This document shows positions 17,650 through 26,888 of a stretch of 35,457 nucleotides of DNA, piece by piece. Source of the stretch: Halomarinibacterium sedimenti (lineage in GTDB: Bacteria; Bacteroidota; Bacteroidia; Flavobacteriales; Flavobacteriaceae); contig NZ_JAHWDP010000008.1 of NCBI RefSeq assembly GCF_019312585.1, positions 1-35,457 of the forward strand, written 5' to 3'. The notes under the pieces were generated by a model. The model worked only from the letters and a program-made list of their open reading frames with translations, was not told the origin of the DNA and did no database searches. Both the position numbers and the translations under genes were made by a program. Position 1 is the first letter of the stretch; every line of letters starts with the position of its first letter.

Positions 17650-17672
17650 ACATAAAAAACGAATAAATTTAT

Positions 17673-18347
17673 ATGAACTACGGAAAAGAATTTAAAGACT
17701 TTGCAATTAAGGATCAAGGGATTAATAGTATGTATTACGACCAAATTGTAAGTAGTATGTATCCCGTGGGACTTACCCCAAATATTATTGAAGAGCGTCA
17801 AATGAACATCGCTATTTTCGACGTTTTTTCGCGTTTAATGATGGATAGAATTATCTTTCTTGGAACAGGAATTAATGACCAAGTGGCAAACATTGTGCAG
17901 GCACAGTTATTGTTTCTGGAAAGTGTGGATGCTTCAAAGGATATTCAAATTTATATCAACTCCCCAGGAGGTGGTGTTTATGCAGGATTAGGAATTTATG
18001 ATACCATGCAATTTATTAAGCCGGATGTCGCGACTATCTGTACTGGAATGGCAGCTTCTATGGCAGCAGTATTATTGTGTGCTGGTCAAAAAGGGAAACG
18101 AAGCGGATTAACCCACTCTCGTGTGATGATTCACCAGCCAATGGGTGGTGCACAAGGACAGGCAAGCGATATTGAAATTACAGCTAAAGAGATATTGACC
18201 TTAAAAAATGAATTGTACGAAATCATCGCGAAGCACTCTGGGCAAAAATTTGATAAGGTATACGAGGATAGTGATCGTGATTATTGGATGAAAGCAGATA
18301 AAGCTTTGGAATATGGAATGATTGATGAAATCCTTACCCGAAGCTAA
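17673..18347 (+). CDS. clpP: ATP-dependent Clp protease proteolytic subunit
   Basis: The serine peptidase of the ClpXP complex. 224 residues. The triad is Ser129 in GMAASMAA, His154 in VMIHQPMGG and Asp203 in DRDYW; the spacings 25 and 49 equal those of E. coli ClpP. INSPGGGVYAG (95-105), the strand region next to the oxyanion hole, is intact. clpX follows 18 bp later, so the chamber and its unfoldase are made together. Transcription probably enters from tig through the hairpin at 17617. Confidence 0.97.
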   Translation: MNYGKEFKDFAIKDQGINSMYYDQIVSSMYPVGLTPNIIEERQMNIAIFDVFSRLMMDRIIFLGTGINDQVANIVQAQLLFLESVDASKDIQIYINSPGGGVYAGLGIYDTMQFIKPDVATICTGMAASMAAVLLCAGQKGKRSGLTHSRVMIHQPMGGAQGQASDIEITAKEILTLKNELYEIIAKHSGQKFDKVYEDSDRDYWMKADKALEYGMIDEILTRS

Positions 18348-18365
18348 AAACTTAAATCAAGACAC

Positions 18366-19598
18366 ATGTCGAAAGAAGAATTAGAATGTTCCTTTTGCGG
18401 TCGTAAAAAAGCCGAAACCAATTTGCTTATTGCAGGCTTAGATGCACATATTTGTGATCGCTGTATAGAGCAGGCTCATGGTATTGTCATTGAGGAGGCG
18501 TTACATTCTGAAAATGCCGAACTTTCTAAGGATATGATGCTAAAGAAGCCAAAATCCATCAAGGAATTTTTGGACGATTACATCATTGGGCAAGATCATA
18601 CCAAAAAAGTAATGTCTGTAGCAGTATATAATCACTACAAACGATTGCTTCAAACCAAGACGGACGATGATATTGAAATTCAGAAAAGTAATATCATTAT
18701 TGTTGGGCAAACGGGTACAGGAAAAACATTGATGGCCAAGACTATTGCCAGAATGTTAAATGTCCCACTTGCCATTGTAGATGCAACGGTGTTAACAGAA
18801 GCTGGCTATGTGGGAGAAGATGTGGAAAGTATTTTAACGAGACTACTTCAAGCGGCAGATTACAATCTTGAAAAAGCTCAAAACGGAATCGTATTTATTG
18901 ACGAAATAGATAAAATTGCGCGTAAAAGTGATAATCCATCCATTACTCGTGACGTGAGTGGGGAAGGAGTACAGCAAGCGTTGTTGAAACTTTTGGAAGG
19001 AACTGTAGTTAATGTTCCACCAAAGGGTGGACGTAAGCACCCAGACCAAAAATTTATTGAAGTCAATACCGAAAATATTCTGTTTATTGCTGGAGGAGCT
19101 TTTGATGGGATTGAGCGGCATATTTCCAAACGTTTGAATATGCAAGCGGTGGGCTTTAGTGCTTCCAAAAAGGAAGAAACTTTAGAACGGGATAATTTAT
19201 TGCGATATATCATTCCGAAGGACTTAAAAGAATTTGGGTTAATTCCTGAGATTATTGGAAGACTCCCAGTCTTAGCCTATATGAATCCTCTAGATAAAGG
19301 AACGCTACGGGCTATTTTAACCGAGCCTAAAAACGCCATCATAAAGCAGTACAAAAAACTGTTTGAAATGGATGATATCGAGTTTGTTATTACGGAAGAA
19401 GCTCTAGATTTTATTGTGGATCAAGCTATTGAATATAAGTTAGGAGCACGTGGTTTGCGATCTTTATGCGAAGCAGCACTAACAGATGCTATGTTTGAAC
19501 TTCCAGGTACAAACGATAAAAAATTACATGTAACAAAAGAATATGTAGAAGAGAAGCTGAGCAAAGCTACCATTAAAAAGTTGAAAGCAGTTTCTTAA
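18366..19598 (+). CDS. clpX: ATP-dependent Clp protease ATPase subunit ClpX
   Basis: The AAA+ unfoldase that feeds ClpP. 410 residues. An N-terminal zinc-binding domain has Cys8, Cys11, Cys30 and Cys33. Walker A is GQTGTGKT (114-121), Walker B is GIVFIDEID with Asp179-Glu180, and the pore-side GGRKHPDQ loop (RKH) follows. IGRLPV, the conserved segment before the ClpP-binding loop region, and the arginine-bearing GARGLRS near the end are present. Length and order are normal. A strong terminator follows. Confidence 0.97.
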   Translation: MSKEELECSFCGRKKAETNLLIAGLDAHICDRCIEQAHGIVIEEALHSENAELSKDMMLKKPKSIKEFLDDYIIGQDHTKKVMSVAVYNHYKRLLQTKTDDDIEIQKSNIIIVGQTGTGKTLMAKTIARMLNVPLAIVDATVLTEAGYVGEDVESILTRLLQAADYNLEKAQNGIVFIDEIDKIARKSDNPSITRDVSGEGVQQALLKLLEGTVVNVPPKGGRKHPDQKFIEVNTENILFIAGGAFDGIERHISKRLNMQAVGFSASKKEETLERDNLLRYIIPKDLKEFGLIPEIIGRLPVLAYMNPLDKGTLRAILTEPKNAIIKQYKKLFEMDDIEFVITEEALDFIVDQAIEYKLGARGLRSLCEAALTDAMFELPGTNDKKLHVTKEYVEEKLSKATIKKLKAVS

Positions 19599-19616
19599 AC
19601 AACAATACCATATATA

Positions 19617-19647
19617 ATAAAAAACCCTCAATATTTGAGGGTTTTTA
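19617..19647. terminator. Terminator after clpX
   Basis: An 11-bp stem, AAAACCCTCAA / TTGAGGGTTTT (19621-19631, 19635-19645), with a TAT loop and A/T flanks on both sides. It can serve clpX and also the convergent small lipoprotein. Confidence 0.88.
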
Positions 19648-19667
19648 CTTCTTATGTAAAATTAATT

Positions 19668-19850
19668 CTAAGGTTGTACAACAACAGTTTTTATTGAGGT
19701 ATGTAATACCTTTTGTTGTAGTAATTCCTTTTTGCTTTTAAGCGTATATCCAGCTATTTCTTTATTTGTGTTTATGTGAGATTGAACACTTCCACAAGAA
19801 GTTAAGCTAGCAAGAAATGCTATGCAAAGTATAGTTAATAATGTTCTCAT
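19668..19850 (-). CDS. Small lipoprotein, 60 residues
   Basis: Starting at the ATG at 19850, the chain has a hydrophobic N-terminus and the lipobox SLTSC, then about 40 mostly polar residues (HINTNKEIAGYTLKSKKELLQQKV) ending IKTVVVQP. An upstream in-frame start would hide the signal and is rejected. I do not recognise a family. A good promoter (TTTG, 20 bp, TACATTTG) lies 27 bp upstream and a terminator just after it, so it is a single-gene unit. These two signals support expression despite the small size. Confidence 0.65.
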   Translation of the reverse strand: MRTLLTILCIAFLASLTSCGSVQSHINTNKEIAGYTLKSKKELLQQKVLHTSIKTVVVQP

Positions 19851-19877
19851 TACAGCCCCAATTGTAATATTATAAAA

Positions 19878-19909
19878 CAAATGTATATTGTAAGAAAAGT
19901 ACTACCAAA
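19878..19909 (-). promoter_or_regulatory. Promoter of the 60-residue lipoprotein gene
   Basis: Minus strand: TTTG at 19909-19906, 20 bp, then TACATTTG at 19885-19878. Both elements match the Bacteroidota -33/-7 consensus. Confidence 0.6.
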
Positions 19910-19962
19910 TCTTTTAGTTGTACCTATTAAAATAATCGATAAAGTGTAAATTTAGCTTTGGT

Positions 19963-21477
19963 TTAACCGTTAATTTGTAGCAATTCTTCAATAAAATCTC
20001 TGGAATTTGAGAGTCTTGGAATTTTATGTTGCCCGCCCAATTTTCCTTTATCTTTTAACCAATCGTAAAATAGATTTTCCCTTGCAGCGTGTATTTTTGG
20101 AGCTTTTAATGTAGTATTATTAAAGCGTTTTGCTTCATAATCGCTATTGACTTCCTGAAGTGATTTATCGAATATTTCCGTGAATTGTTCAAAGTTTTTA
20201 GGGGGCGTTTTAAACTCAATAATCCATTCATGAGCTCCTTTCTCTTTACCCTTCATAAAGATGGGACCAGCCGTAAAATCGACTATTTCGCATTCGGTTA
20301 GTTGAGCAGACTTCTTTAATGCGGCTTCGGCATTTTCAATGATGAGTTCTTCACCAAAAACATTAATGTGGTGTTTGGTGCGTCCAGTCACTTTAATGCG
20401 ATATGGGTTTATAGAAGTAAATCGAACCGTATCACCTATTTTATAACGCCATAATCCAGCATTTGTAGTTATGACTATGGCATAATTTTTATCTAGTTCA
20501 ACTTCACTTAAAGGAATGACTTTTTCTTCGCGACTTCCAAAAGCATCCATAGGTATAAACTCGTAAAAAATTCCGTAGTCAAGCATCAACAATAATTCTT
20601 TACTCTTATTCTGGTCTTGAATGGCAAAAAATCCTTCCGAAGCATTATAAATTTCATAATAGAGAAAATCCTCCTTTGGGAGTATTTTTTTGTATTGATC
20701 TACATACGGATCAAAACTCACCCCACCGTGAAAATAAACCTCCAAACTAGGCCAAATTTCGAATAAACTATCTTTTCGGGTAGTTTGTAATACATTATTC
20801 AGTAATACTAGCATCCACGAAGGAACACCTGCAAGGCTCGTTACTTTTTCTTTAATGGTTTCGTCTACAATGGCCTGCATTTTAGTTTCCCAATCTGCCA
20901 TTAGGGAAACTTCGTTGCTTGGGGTGCTACTAAACTCTGCCCAAAACGGCATATTGTCTATTAAAATAGCCGATAGATCACCAAAGGCAGTTCCGTTTTG
21001 TTTGTACAATTCCTTACTGCCGCCAAGGCGTAAACTTTTGCCAACAAACAATTGAGATTCGGGATTATTATTAAAATAAATACATAATAAATCTTTACTT
21101 GCGGCATAATGACAATCTTCTAAAGAATCCTGACTAACAGGAATAAATTTGCTTTTTGCATTGGTAGTCCCGCTCGACTTAGCAAACCATTTAATAGGAG
21201 TTGGCCAAAAAATATTGTGCTCTCCCCGACGCGCACGCTCTATATTGGGCTCGTTATCTTCGTAGGTTGTGATAGGGATTCTGTTTGAAAATTCGGTGTA
21301 GTTTTTTATGGTAGAAAATTCATACTGCTTGCCAATTTCGGTATTCTTAGCCTTCTGTAAAAGGTTCATTAAAAGTTCTTCTTGTACTTCAAGTGGGTAT
21401 TTAAGAAAAAGTTCGATTTGGTGAAACCGTTTCTTTAAAAACCATGAAGCAATAGAGTTGACTATGGGAATTGGCAT
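19963..21477 (-). CDS. GH3 auxin-responsive-promoter family protein
   Basis: 504 residues, matching bacterial members of the GH3 acyl-adenylase family. The motif FAKSSGTTNAKSKFIPVS is the phosphate-binding loop (about 97-115), with a later YYEIYNASEGFFAIQD (the acyl-adenylate E/N-A-SE-G block) and VITTNAGLWRYKIGDTVRF. Plant GH3 enzymes join amino acids to auxin or jasmonate; the substrates of bacterial homologues are unknown, so only an adenylate-forming ligase activity is inferred. It is divergent from the DUF2797 gene with 43 bp between starts. Confidence 0.88.
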   Translation of the reverse strand: MPIPIVNSIASWFLKKRFHQIELFLKYPLEVQEELLMNLLQKAKNTEIGKQYEFSTIKNYTEFSNRIPITTYEDNEPNIERARRGEHNIFWPTPIKWFAKSSGTTNAKSKFIPVSQDSLEDCHYAASKDLLCIYFNNNPESQLFVGKSLRLGGSKELYKQNGTAFGDLSAILIDNMPFWAEFSSTPSNEVSLMADWETKMQAIVDETIKEKVTSLAGVPSWMLVLLNNVLQTTRKDSLFEIWPSLEVYFHGGVSFDPYVDQYKKILPKEDFLYYEIYNASEGFFAIQDQNKSKELLLMLDYGIFYEFIPMDAFGSREEKVIPLSEVELDKNYAIVITTNAGLWRYKIGDTVRFTSINPYRIKVTGRTKHHINVFGEELIIENAEAALKKSAQLTECEIVDFTAGPIFMKGKEKGAHEWIIEFKTPPKNFEQFTEIFDKSLQEVNSDYEAKRFNNTTLKAPKIHAARENLFYDWLKDKGKLGGQHKIPRLSNSRDFIEELLQING

Positions 21478-21520
21478 ATTTTTCCGCTATCTTTAAAACC
21501 TAAAAATAGTAATTTTTTAT

Positions 21521-22315
21521 ATGCAGTTTGAAGGAGTTCTCACAAAAATGGAAACTGAAAATGGTTCGCCCATTCAGTATTACTTAATTCTTGAAAGTAA
21601 CTTTATCAATGTAAACCAGTTACTTGATAAAAACGTCACCCTTAAATTTATAAAATACCAATGTTTAAATTGTGGATTGGATAGACCAATTTTTCGACAA
21701 GGATTTTGTAAAAGCTGCTTTTTTGAAGTGCCACAAGCAGCAGATTGGGTCATGCGCCCAGAATTAAGTAAGGCTCATTTGGACCAAGAGGATAGGGATT
21801 TGGAATTTGAAAAAAAAGTTCAAATCCAGCCTCATGTGGTCTATCTAGCCAATAGTAGCAACATTAAAGTGGGGGTTACAAGAAAAAGTCAAGTGCCAAC
21901 ACGTTGGATAGATCAAGGGGCTCATGAAGCCATAGAAATAGTTGAGGTCCCCAATCGTTATTTGGCAGGAATTACCGAAGTGGCTTTAAAAGACCACATA
22001 AGTGATAAAACCAATTGGAGAACCATGCTTAAAAATGAAATTAAAGATGAGGATTTGGTGGCTTGGAGAAATGAGCTCAAACAATTTATTCCAGAGGAAG
22101 CAAAACCCTATTATATTGAAAACAATACGGAAACTAATTTAGAATTTCCAGTACTTCAATACCCAATAAAGCCCAAAAGTCTCAATTTAGAAAAAGCCAT
22201 TGAGTACACTGGTGTTTTGAAGGGTATAAAAGGACAATACCTTATTTTTGAAGACCAAACCGTATTTAATATTCGAGGCAATGAAGGACTTTATGTTGGA
22301 ATTTCAGTGCTTTAA
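21521..22315 (+). CDS. DUF2797 family protein
   Basis: 264 residues. A four-cysteine zinc-ribbon-like site is present: Cys48, Cys51, Cys63, Cys66 (CLNCG, CKSCFF). It is followed by HVVYLANSSNIKVGVTRKSQVPTRWIDQGA (about 108-138), which resembles the GIY-YIG nuclease core, with YLA in place of GIY and IKVG in place of YIG. Nuclease activity has not been established to my knowledge. The 3' end overlaps the convergent AsmA-like gene by 4 bp. Function unknown. Confidence 0.8.
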   Translation: MQFEGVLTKMETENGSPIQYYLILESNFINVNQLLDKNVTLKFIKYQCLNCGLDRPIFRQGFCKSCFFEVPQAADWVMRPELSKAHLDQEDRDLEFEKKVQIQPHVVYLANSSNIKVGVTRKSQVPTRWIDQGAHEAIEIVEVPNRYLAGITEVALKDHISDKTNWRTMLKNEIKDEDLVAWRNELKQFIPEEAKPYYIENNTETNLEFPVLQYPIKPKSLNLEKAIEYTGVLKGIKGQYLIFEDQTVFNIRGNEGLYVGISVL

Positions 22316-24933
22316 TTCCCGTCTTTGATACTGTCCTGCTTTTTCTTTTTTCCAAAAATGTTTCCAAAAATATCTTTTACAACGTCTGTGGTGGTTTGAG
22401 GCTTAGTAGATTCTTGAGTTCCTGTTGAGTCCTTCGGTTTGTCTTTAACAACATTGGTAATATCTTTTAAAATATCTATTCCTTTATCTTTTAAATCTTG
22501 CTTTTGTTTATCGATAAGTTTTTGTGTAAGCATTTTAACAGCGTCTTCTGTTTTTAATGAAACCTGTGGACTTGTAAAATTTCCTTTTAAACCTGCCGGG
22601 ATTACAACCGTCATATTTTTTGCTTCCTCAGGGTCTAACTTGGCTAATAGTTTATTAACCTCCCCTCCCAAATAATGTGCTGGAACATCCATAGTGAGGT
22701 TATAGTCAATGGTTTTGTCTAAACCGTGGCTACCAGCTGCGGTAATTTTTACACCTTTCACATTAAAATCGAAAGGTTGGACTTCAATTTTACCATCATT
22801 GAAGGAAAAAGCCGTGCTTAAATCACGAAGGCTTAATTTGTCAATATTTAAAAAAGATACTTTTTCTCCTAATTTAGTAAGCAATGGTGCTTCTTGAGGG
22901 TTTACTTCGGCGGTAATTATTTGTGCCAAGGCGTTTCCAGCAAGCGTAGCTAAATTTGGAGTCATATCTTTGTTAAGGCTACCATTTAGTTTTATGGTGG
23001 TGTTTATGTCACCATCGAGCGCTTTTGCGATAGGAGCAAAATATTTGAGTAAATCAAGTTGACCAAAGGATTCACCAATATCAATCTTTTTTAAATCCAG
23101 GTCCATCGTAAAACTTGGAATTTTATCTTTTGTGGATACATTTCCAGAAAATAAAATATCCCCACCAAAGGCAGAAGAGGATACATTACTTAAAGACGCT
23201 GCTTCATCTTTAATGCTTATGGCTCCTTTTACATTTGTAAGGTTTACATTATCATAAATCACTTTATTGGCCGTAAAATTTAAAGTGGCATTGAGAAAAT
23301 CTGGAATTTTAATAACATCGTCATCCTCTGCTTGCTTTCCGTTTGCTAAAGTGTTTTCTTCAGCAGTCATAAAATCGTCAAGGTTGAACGTATTGGATTG
23401 CGCTGTAAAATTTCCTTTTAAATCTTGTTTAGCTAATATCCACGGAATTAAATTTTGAATGGTTCCACTTGCTTTTAAATCGGTTTGCCCAGAACTTGCC
23501 GTTAAGGAATTCAATTTTATATTTCCAGGAAAGAAGGTAACATTGGCATCTGCTATTTGAATGGCATTTTTGAAAGCGGCATCTTGATAAGCGAAGTCTT
23601 TTAAACTAGCTGTCCCTGAGCTTTTTATGTTTTGATATTGTTCTTTTTCAACCGATTCCATGTCAAAATTGGTAGTAAAATCGGCTTTAAATATTCCCGT
23701 TAAATCTTGTTCCAATTCAATTGGTAACACTTTTTCAATATTGGCTAGGTTAAGGGTTCCTTTGAGGGCTAGGTTCACTAAAACGTTGGCTGTAAGATTT
23801 TGTAAATTCCCACTTGCCGAAAAGACTTCATTGTCAATTTTAAAGGTCATTCCTCCAATATTGAGATAGGTATCCTTTACTAGCCCCGTTTCATTTTTTA
23901 AAGTGGCATCGATGGAAATATTTTGAACTGCTTTGGGTAAGTCAGGATATTTAAAGGATGCATTTTCACTGGCAATTTTTATATCCATTGTCGGGATGTG
24001 GTCGTCATCGACAATCCCTTTAAGCATTCCATCTACGGTAAAGCTTCCTGTAGTGGAAACTCCATCAATTTCTTTAACATATACCTTTGGAATTACGGCT
24101 AAAAAATTTTTAAAGTCAGAAGATGGTGTTTTAAAGGTAATGTCAATTTCGTTGTTGTTTTCGTTTATTTTTACAAAACCATCAAAGGTGAGTGGAAGCT
24201 CATTAATCTTAGCTTCATTTTCAAGAAACGCATACTTCTGTTCTTCAAAATCCATTTGGAAAATGGCATCGAGCGAAACACTATTCTCGCTTAAATATTC
24301 AATATCTTCAATACGCAAGGAAGCCAGAGCGCTTGTTTTTGTTTCCAGTTCAGATTGTGCCAATGAAAAATCACCTTTTCCAGTATGATTTACATTTTTT
24401 AGCATTAAAAAAGTCTGTGTGGCTTTGTCCAAATAGTTTATTCGCGAATTTTTCAATTCGTATTTCTTCAAATCGAAGGTAAACCCTGTATTTGTTTTTG
24501 TATCATCAGCTATTGGCGAATCGCTTTTAATGGCAATGTCATAATTGGTTTGACCGGTTGAATCGATTAATATATTCACAAAGGTTTTTTCAAAATAAAG
24601 GGCGTCTATTACGATCGATTCGTTTTCGCTTTTGAAAAGTTGTGTAATGCCCAAATCCAGCTTCAAAAATGCTCCACTAGCTAGGGTATCCCCTTCAAAT
24701 GGACTCCTGTTTATAACTCTAAAGTTTTTTATGGTAAGTGCTGCATCTGGAAAACTTCGAAAAAGGGTAAGATCAAAATCTTCCCAAGCAACATCGGCAT
24801 TTAAATTAGCATCGATACTTCGTTTCACTAATCGCTCCATGGTGCCTTTAAAAAATATTGGGGTAAGGGCCAGTAATAGCAACATAAGTAGTAGAAAAAT
24901 CCCTACTATTTTTAGTATTTTTTTCTTCGTCAT
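22312..24933 (-). CDS. AsmA-like family membrane protein
   Basis: 873 residues from the ATG at 24933; a TTG six bases upstream is the alternative. One N-terminal membrane helix (about 7-26, rich in Leu) is followed by a long periplasmic part with repeated beta segments (ALTIKNFRVINRSPFEGDTL, ITAEVNPQEAPLLTKLGEKV, GNFTSPQVSLKTEDA). AsmA-like proteins have a chorein-type groove and are proposed to carry lipids between the membranes. The last ~80 residues are Lys/Asp/Gln-rich (KDKPKDSTGTQESTKP). It lies 15 bp behind the transporter gene and is probably co-transcribed with it. Confidence 0.86.
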   Translation of the reverse strand: MTKKKILKIVGIFLLLMLLLLALTPIFFKGTMERLVKRSIDANLNADVAWEDFDLTLFRSFPDAALTIKNFRVINRSPFEGDTLASGAFLKLDLGITQLFKSENESIVIDALYFEKTFVNILIDSTGQTNYDIAIKSDSPIADDTKTNTGFTFDLKKYELKNSRINYLDKATQTFLMLKNVNHTGKGDFSLAQSELETKTSALASLRIEDIEYLSENSVSLDAIFQMDFEEQKYAFLENEAKINELPLTFDGFVKINENNNEIDITFKTPSSDFKNFLAVIPKVYVKEIDGVSTTGSFTVDGMLKGIVDDDHIPTMDIKIASENASFKYPDLPKAVQNISIDATLKNETGLVKDTYLNIGGMTFKIDNEVFSASGNLQNLTANVLVNLALKGTLNLANIEKVLPIELEQDLTGIFKADFTTNFDMESVEKEQYQNIKSSGTASLKDFAYQDAAFKNAIQIADANVTFFPGNIKLNSLTASSGQTDLKASGTIQNLIPWILAKQDLKGNFTAQSNTFNLDDFMTAEENTLANGKQAEDDDVIKIPDFLNATLNFTANKVIYDNVNLTNVKGAISIKDEAASLSNVSSSAFGGDILFSGNVSTKDKIPSFTMDLDLKKIDIGESFGQLDLLKYFAPIAKALDGDINTTIKLNGSLNKDMTPNLATLAGNALAQIITAEVNPQEAPLLTKLGEKVSFLNIDKLSLRDLSTAFSFNDGKIEVQPFDFNVKGVKITAAGSHGLDKTIDYNLTMDVPAHYLGGEVNKLLAKLDPEEAKNMTVVIPAGLKGNFTSPQVSLKTEDAVKMLTQKLIDKQKQDLKDKGIDILKDITNVVKDKPKDSTGTQESTKPQTTTDVVKDIFGNIFGKKKKQDSIKDGN

Positions 24934-24948
24934 TGTCAAATAAGTCTT

Positions 24949-25641
24949 TTAGTTTTCCAATTGCAATTCTCCGCCCATAGGTAATCCAAATTTTTGGCGA
25001 AGTGCATATACCGAAAGATATAAAAAAGGTGTGTCAATTAATGCTATAAAAATCTTAAAAAGAAAGCCACTTAGCAATAAACCACCAAAAAGTGCCCAAT
25101 CTATTTTTCCGAAGCTACACAAGAGAAACAACACGGTAAACGTATCAATAAATTGGGAGGTAAAGGTTGAAAAGTTATTTCGAAGCCAGAGGTGTTTCCC
25201 TTTGGTAATTCGCTTCCAAAAATGAAATATTTGTATGTCTATAAACTGTGCAAATAAGTATGCCATCATGGAGGCAAAAACGGCAACGGCCGTCGCGCCA
25301 AAAACTTTACTAAATAAAGCATCATCTACGGGACTCCACGTAGTCGCCGGAACCTCGTTAGAAATATAAATGATAAATAAGGAAAAAAATGAAGCGAAAA
25401 TCCCCATAGTTACTACCTGATTGGCTTTTTTCTTTCCGTACACTTCACTAATAATATCGGTGATTAAAAACGTAATGGGATAGGGTAGGATGCCTACGGA
25501 AATTTCGAAGGTGTAGAGTCCAAAAAAGTCCCAGTAAAAAAATTTCTGAAATATGAGATTGGAAACCACCAACGAGCAGATGAATAGCGACGCTAACAGT
25601 AAATAAATGCGTTGAGCAAAAAGGGCGTCTTTGGTTTTCAA
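24949..25641 (-). CDS. Queuosine precursor transporter (VUT/YhhQ family)
   Basis: 230 residues with about six membrane helices. Family features are FEISVGILPYPITFLITDIISEVYGKKKA (about 45-74), FAQFIDIQIFHFWKR and the last-helix block LSGFLFKIFIALIDTPFLY. Members import queuosine precursors (preQ0/preQ1 type). The start is TTG, since no ATG lies before the first helix. It is divergent from folK-dNK with ~115 bp between, and the AsmA-like gene follows on the same strand. Confidence 0.9.
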   Translation of the reverse strand: MKTKDALFAQRIYLLLASLFICSLVVSNLIFQKFFYWDFFGLYTFEISVGILPYPITFLITDIISEVYGKKKANQVVTMGIFASFFSLFIIYISNEVPATTWSPVDDALFSKVFGATAVAVFASMMAYLFAQFIDIQIFHFWKRITKGKHLWLRNNFSTFTSQFIDTFTVLFLLCSFGKIDWALFGGLLLSGFLFKIFIALIDTPFLYLSVYALRQKFGLPMGGELQLEN

Positions 25642-25757
25642 ATAGTTTTTTTTACGGTTTATTGATGCCCTTTTGAAAGGGTTGTTTATTTTCGTTACCT
25701 AAAATAAGAAAGCAATAAATTTATAAATAACGCTCGCTTTAAGAGTAAAAGTAACAC

Positions 25758-26888
25758 ATTATAAAACCACTACAAAACATATATCTCTCTCTTGGGAGCA
25801 ATCTTGGAAACAAGTTTGATAATCTTCAAACAGCCGTACATGCGATTTTTGAAGAGATTGGAAGCATTTACAAAATATCGTCGGTTTATGAAACGCCAGC
25901 CTTGGGATTTGAAGGAGATGATTTTCTAAATTGTGTGGTTTGGGTTCAAAGTGCGTTAGCGCCTAATAAAGTTCTTAAAAAAATCCTCACTATTGAAAAA
26001 CAGATGGGGAGAGAACGAAACAGCCTAAAAAAATATACCTCTCGGCCAATCGATATAGATATATTGCTATATGACGATGTAGAAATTGAAACACAAAAAC
26101 TAACCATCCCACATCCCGAACTTCAAAACAGAAAGTTTGTGTTACAGCCCCTCGCTGAGGTGAATGCCCAGGTGACTCATCCCAAGCTATTGAAAAATGT
26201 CATTTGGATGCTAGCAAAAACCGAAGATACTAGCGAGGTTATAAAGCTTTCAAAATGGCTTAAAAACCCAAGAAAAGACTACACTATTTCCAAGTATAAT
26301 TATATTGCCATCGAAGGAAATATTGGTGCAGGGAAAACGAGTTTGGCGCAGCAAATAGCATCCGATTTTAATGCAAAACTAATTTTAGAACGCTTTAAAG
26401 AGAATCCTTTTTTACCTAAGTTTTATCAGGAGCCAAGTCGATATGCCTTTCCATTAGAAATGTCTTTTTTAGCAGATCGATATCAGCAATTGGTGGAAGA
26501 TATTACACAATATGATTTGTTTAAGGATTGTGTAGTAGCAGATTACGATGTGTATAAAAGTATGATTTTTGCGAAAATCACACTTTCGGAAGAGGAACAC
26601 AGTTTGTACAAAAAACTGTTCCATTTAATGCACAAAGAATTGCCCAAACCCGATTTGTATATGTATCTATATCAAACCACCGAAAGGTTGCTTGAAAATA
26701 TTAAAAAGCGAGGAAGAAAGTATGAGCAGAGTATTGAGGCAGAATATTTAATGAAGATTAATGAAGGGTATCTGGATTTCATTAAAACCCAACATGCTGG
26801 AAATGTAAAACTCATCGATGTTTCAGAAAGAGATTTTGTAAATAATAGAAAAGATTACTTGTCGGTACTAAAAGAAGTTATGGACTAA
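25758..26888 (+). CDS. folK: FolK-deoxynucleoside kinase fusion
   Basis: Residues 1-~165 are HPPK (FolK), which pyrophosphorylates 6-hydroxymethyl-dihydropterin in folate synthesis: NIYLSLGSNLGNK at 7-19, RPIDIDILLYDD and IPHPELQNRKFVLQPLAEV. From ~175 a deoxynucleoside kinase follows: P-loop GNIGAGK (187-193), and the Arg-rich lid in KKRGRKYEQ. No ATG, GTG or TTG precedes the conserved N-terminus; the first stop upstream in frame is TAA at 25752-25754. The start must be ATT (25758) or ATA (25761), giving 375-376 residues. The first ATG (25902) would remove the SLGSN motif. The 3' end overlaps the TrmH-family gene by 11 bp. Confidence 0.85.
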   Translation: MIKPLQNIYLSLGSNLGNKFDNLQTAVHAIFEEIGSIYKISSVYETPALGFEGDDFLNCVVWVQSALAPNKVLKKILTIEKQMGRERNSLKKYTSRPIDIDILLYDDVEIETQKLTIPHPELQNRKFVLQPLAEVNAQVTHPKLLKNVIWMLAKTEDTSEVIKLSKWLKNPRKDYTISKYNYIAIEGNIGAGKTSLAQQIASDFNAKLILERFKENPFLPKFYQEPSRYAFPLEMSFLADRYQQLVEDITQYDLFKDCVVADYDVYKSMIFAKITLSEEEHSLYKKLFHLMHKELPKPDLYMYLYQTTERLLENIKKRGRKYEQSIEAEYLMKINEGYLDFIKTQHAGNVKLIDVSERDFVNNRKDYLSVLKEVMD

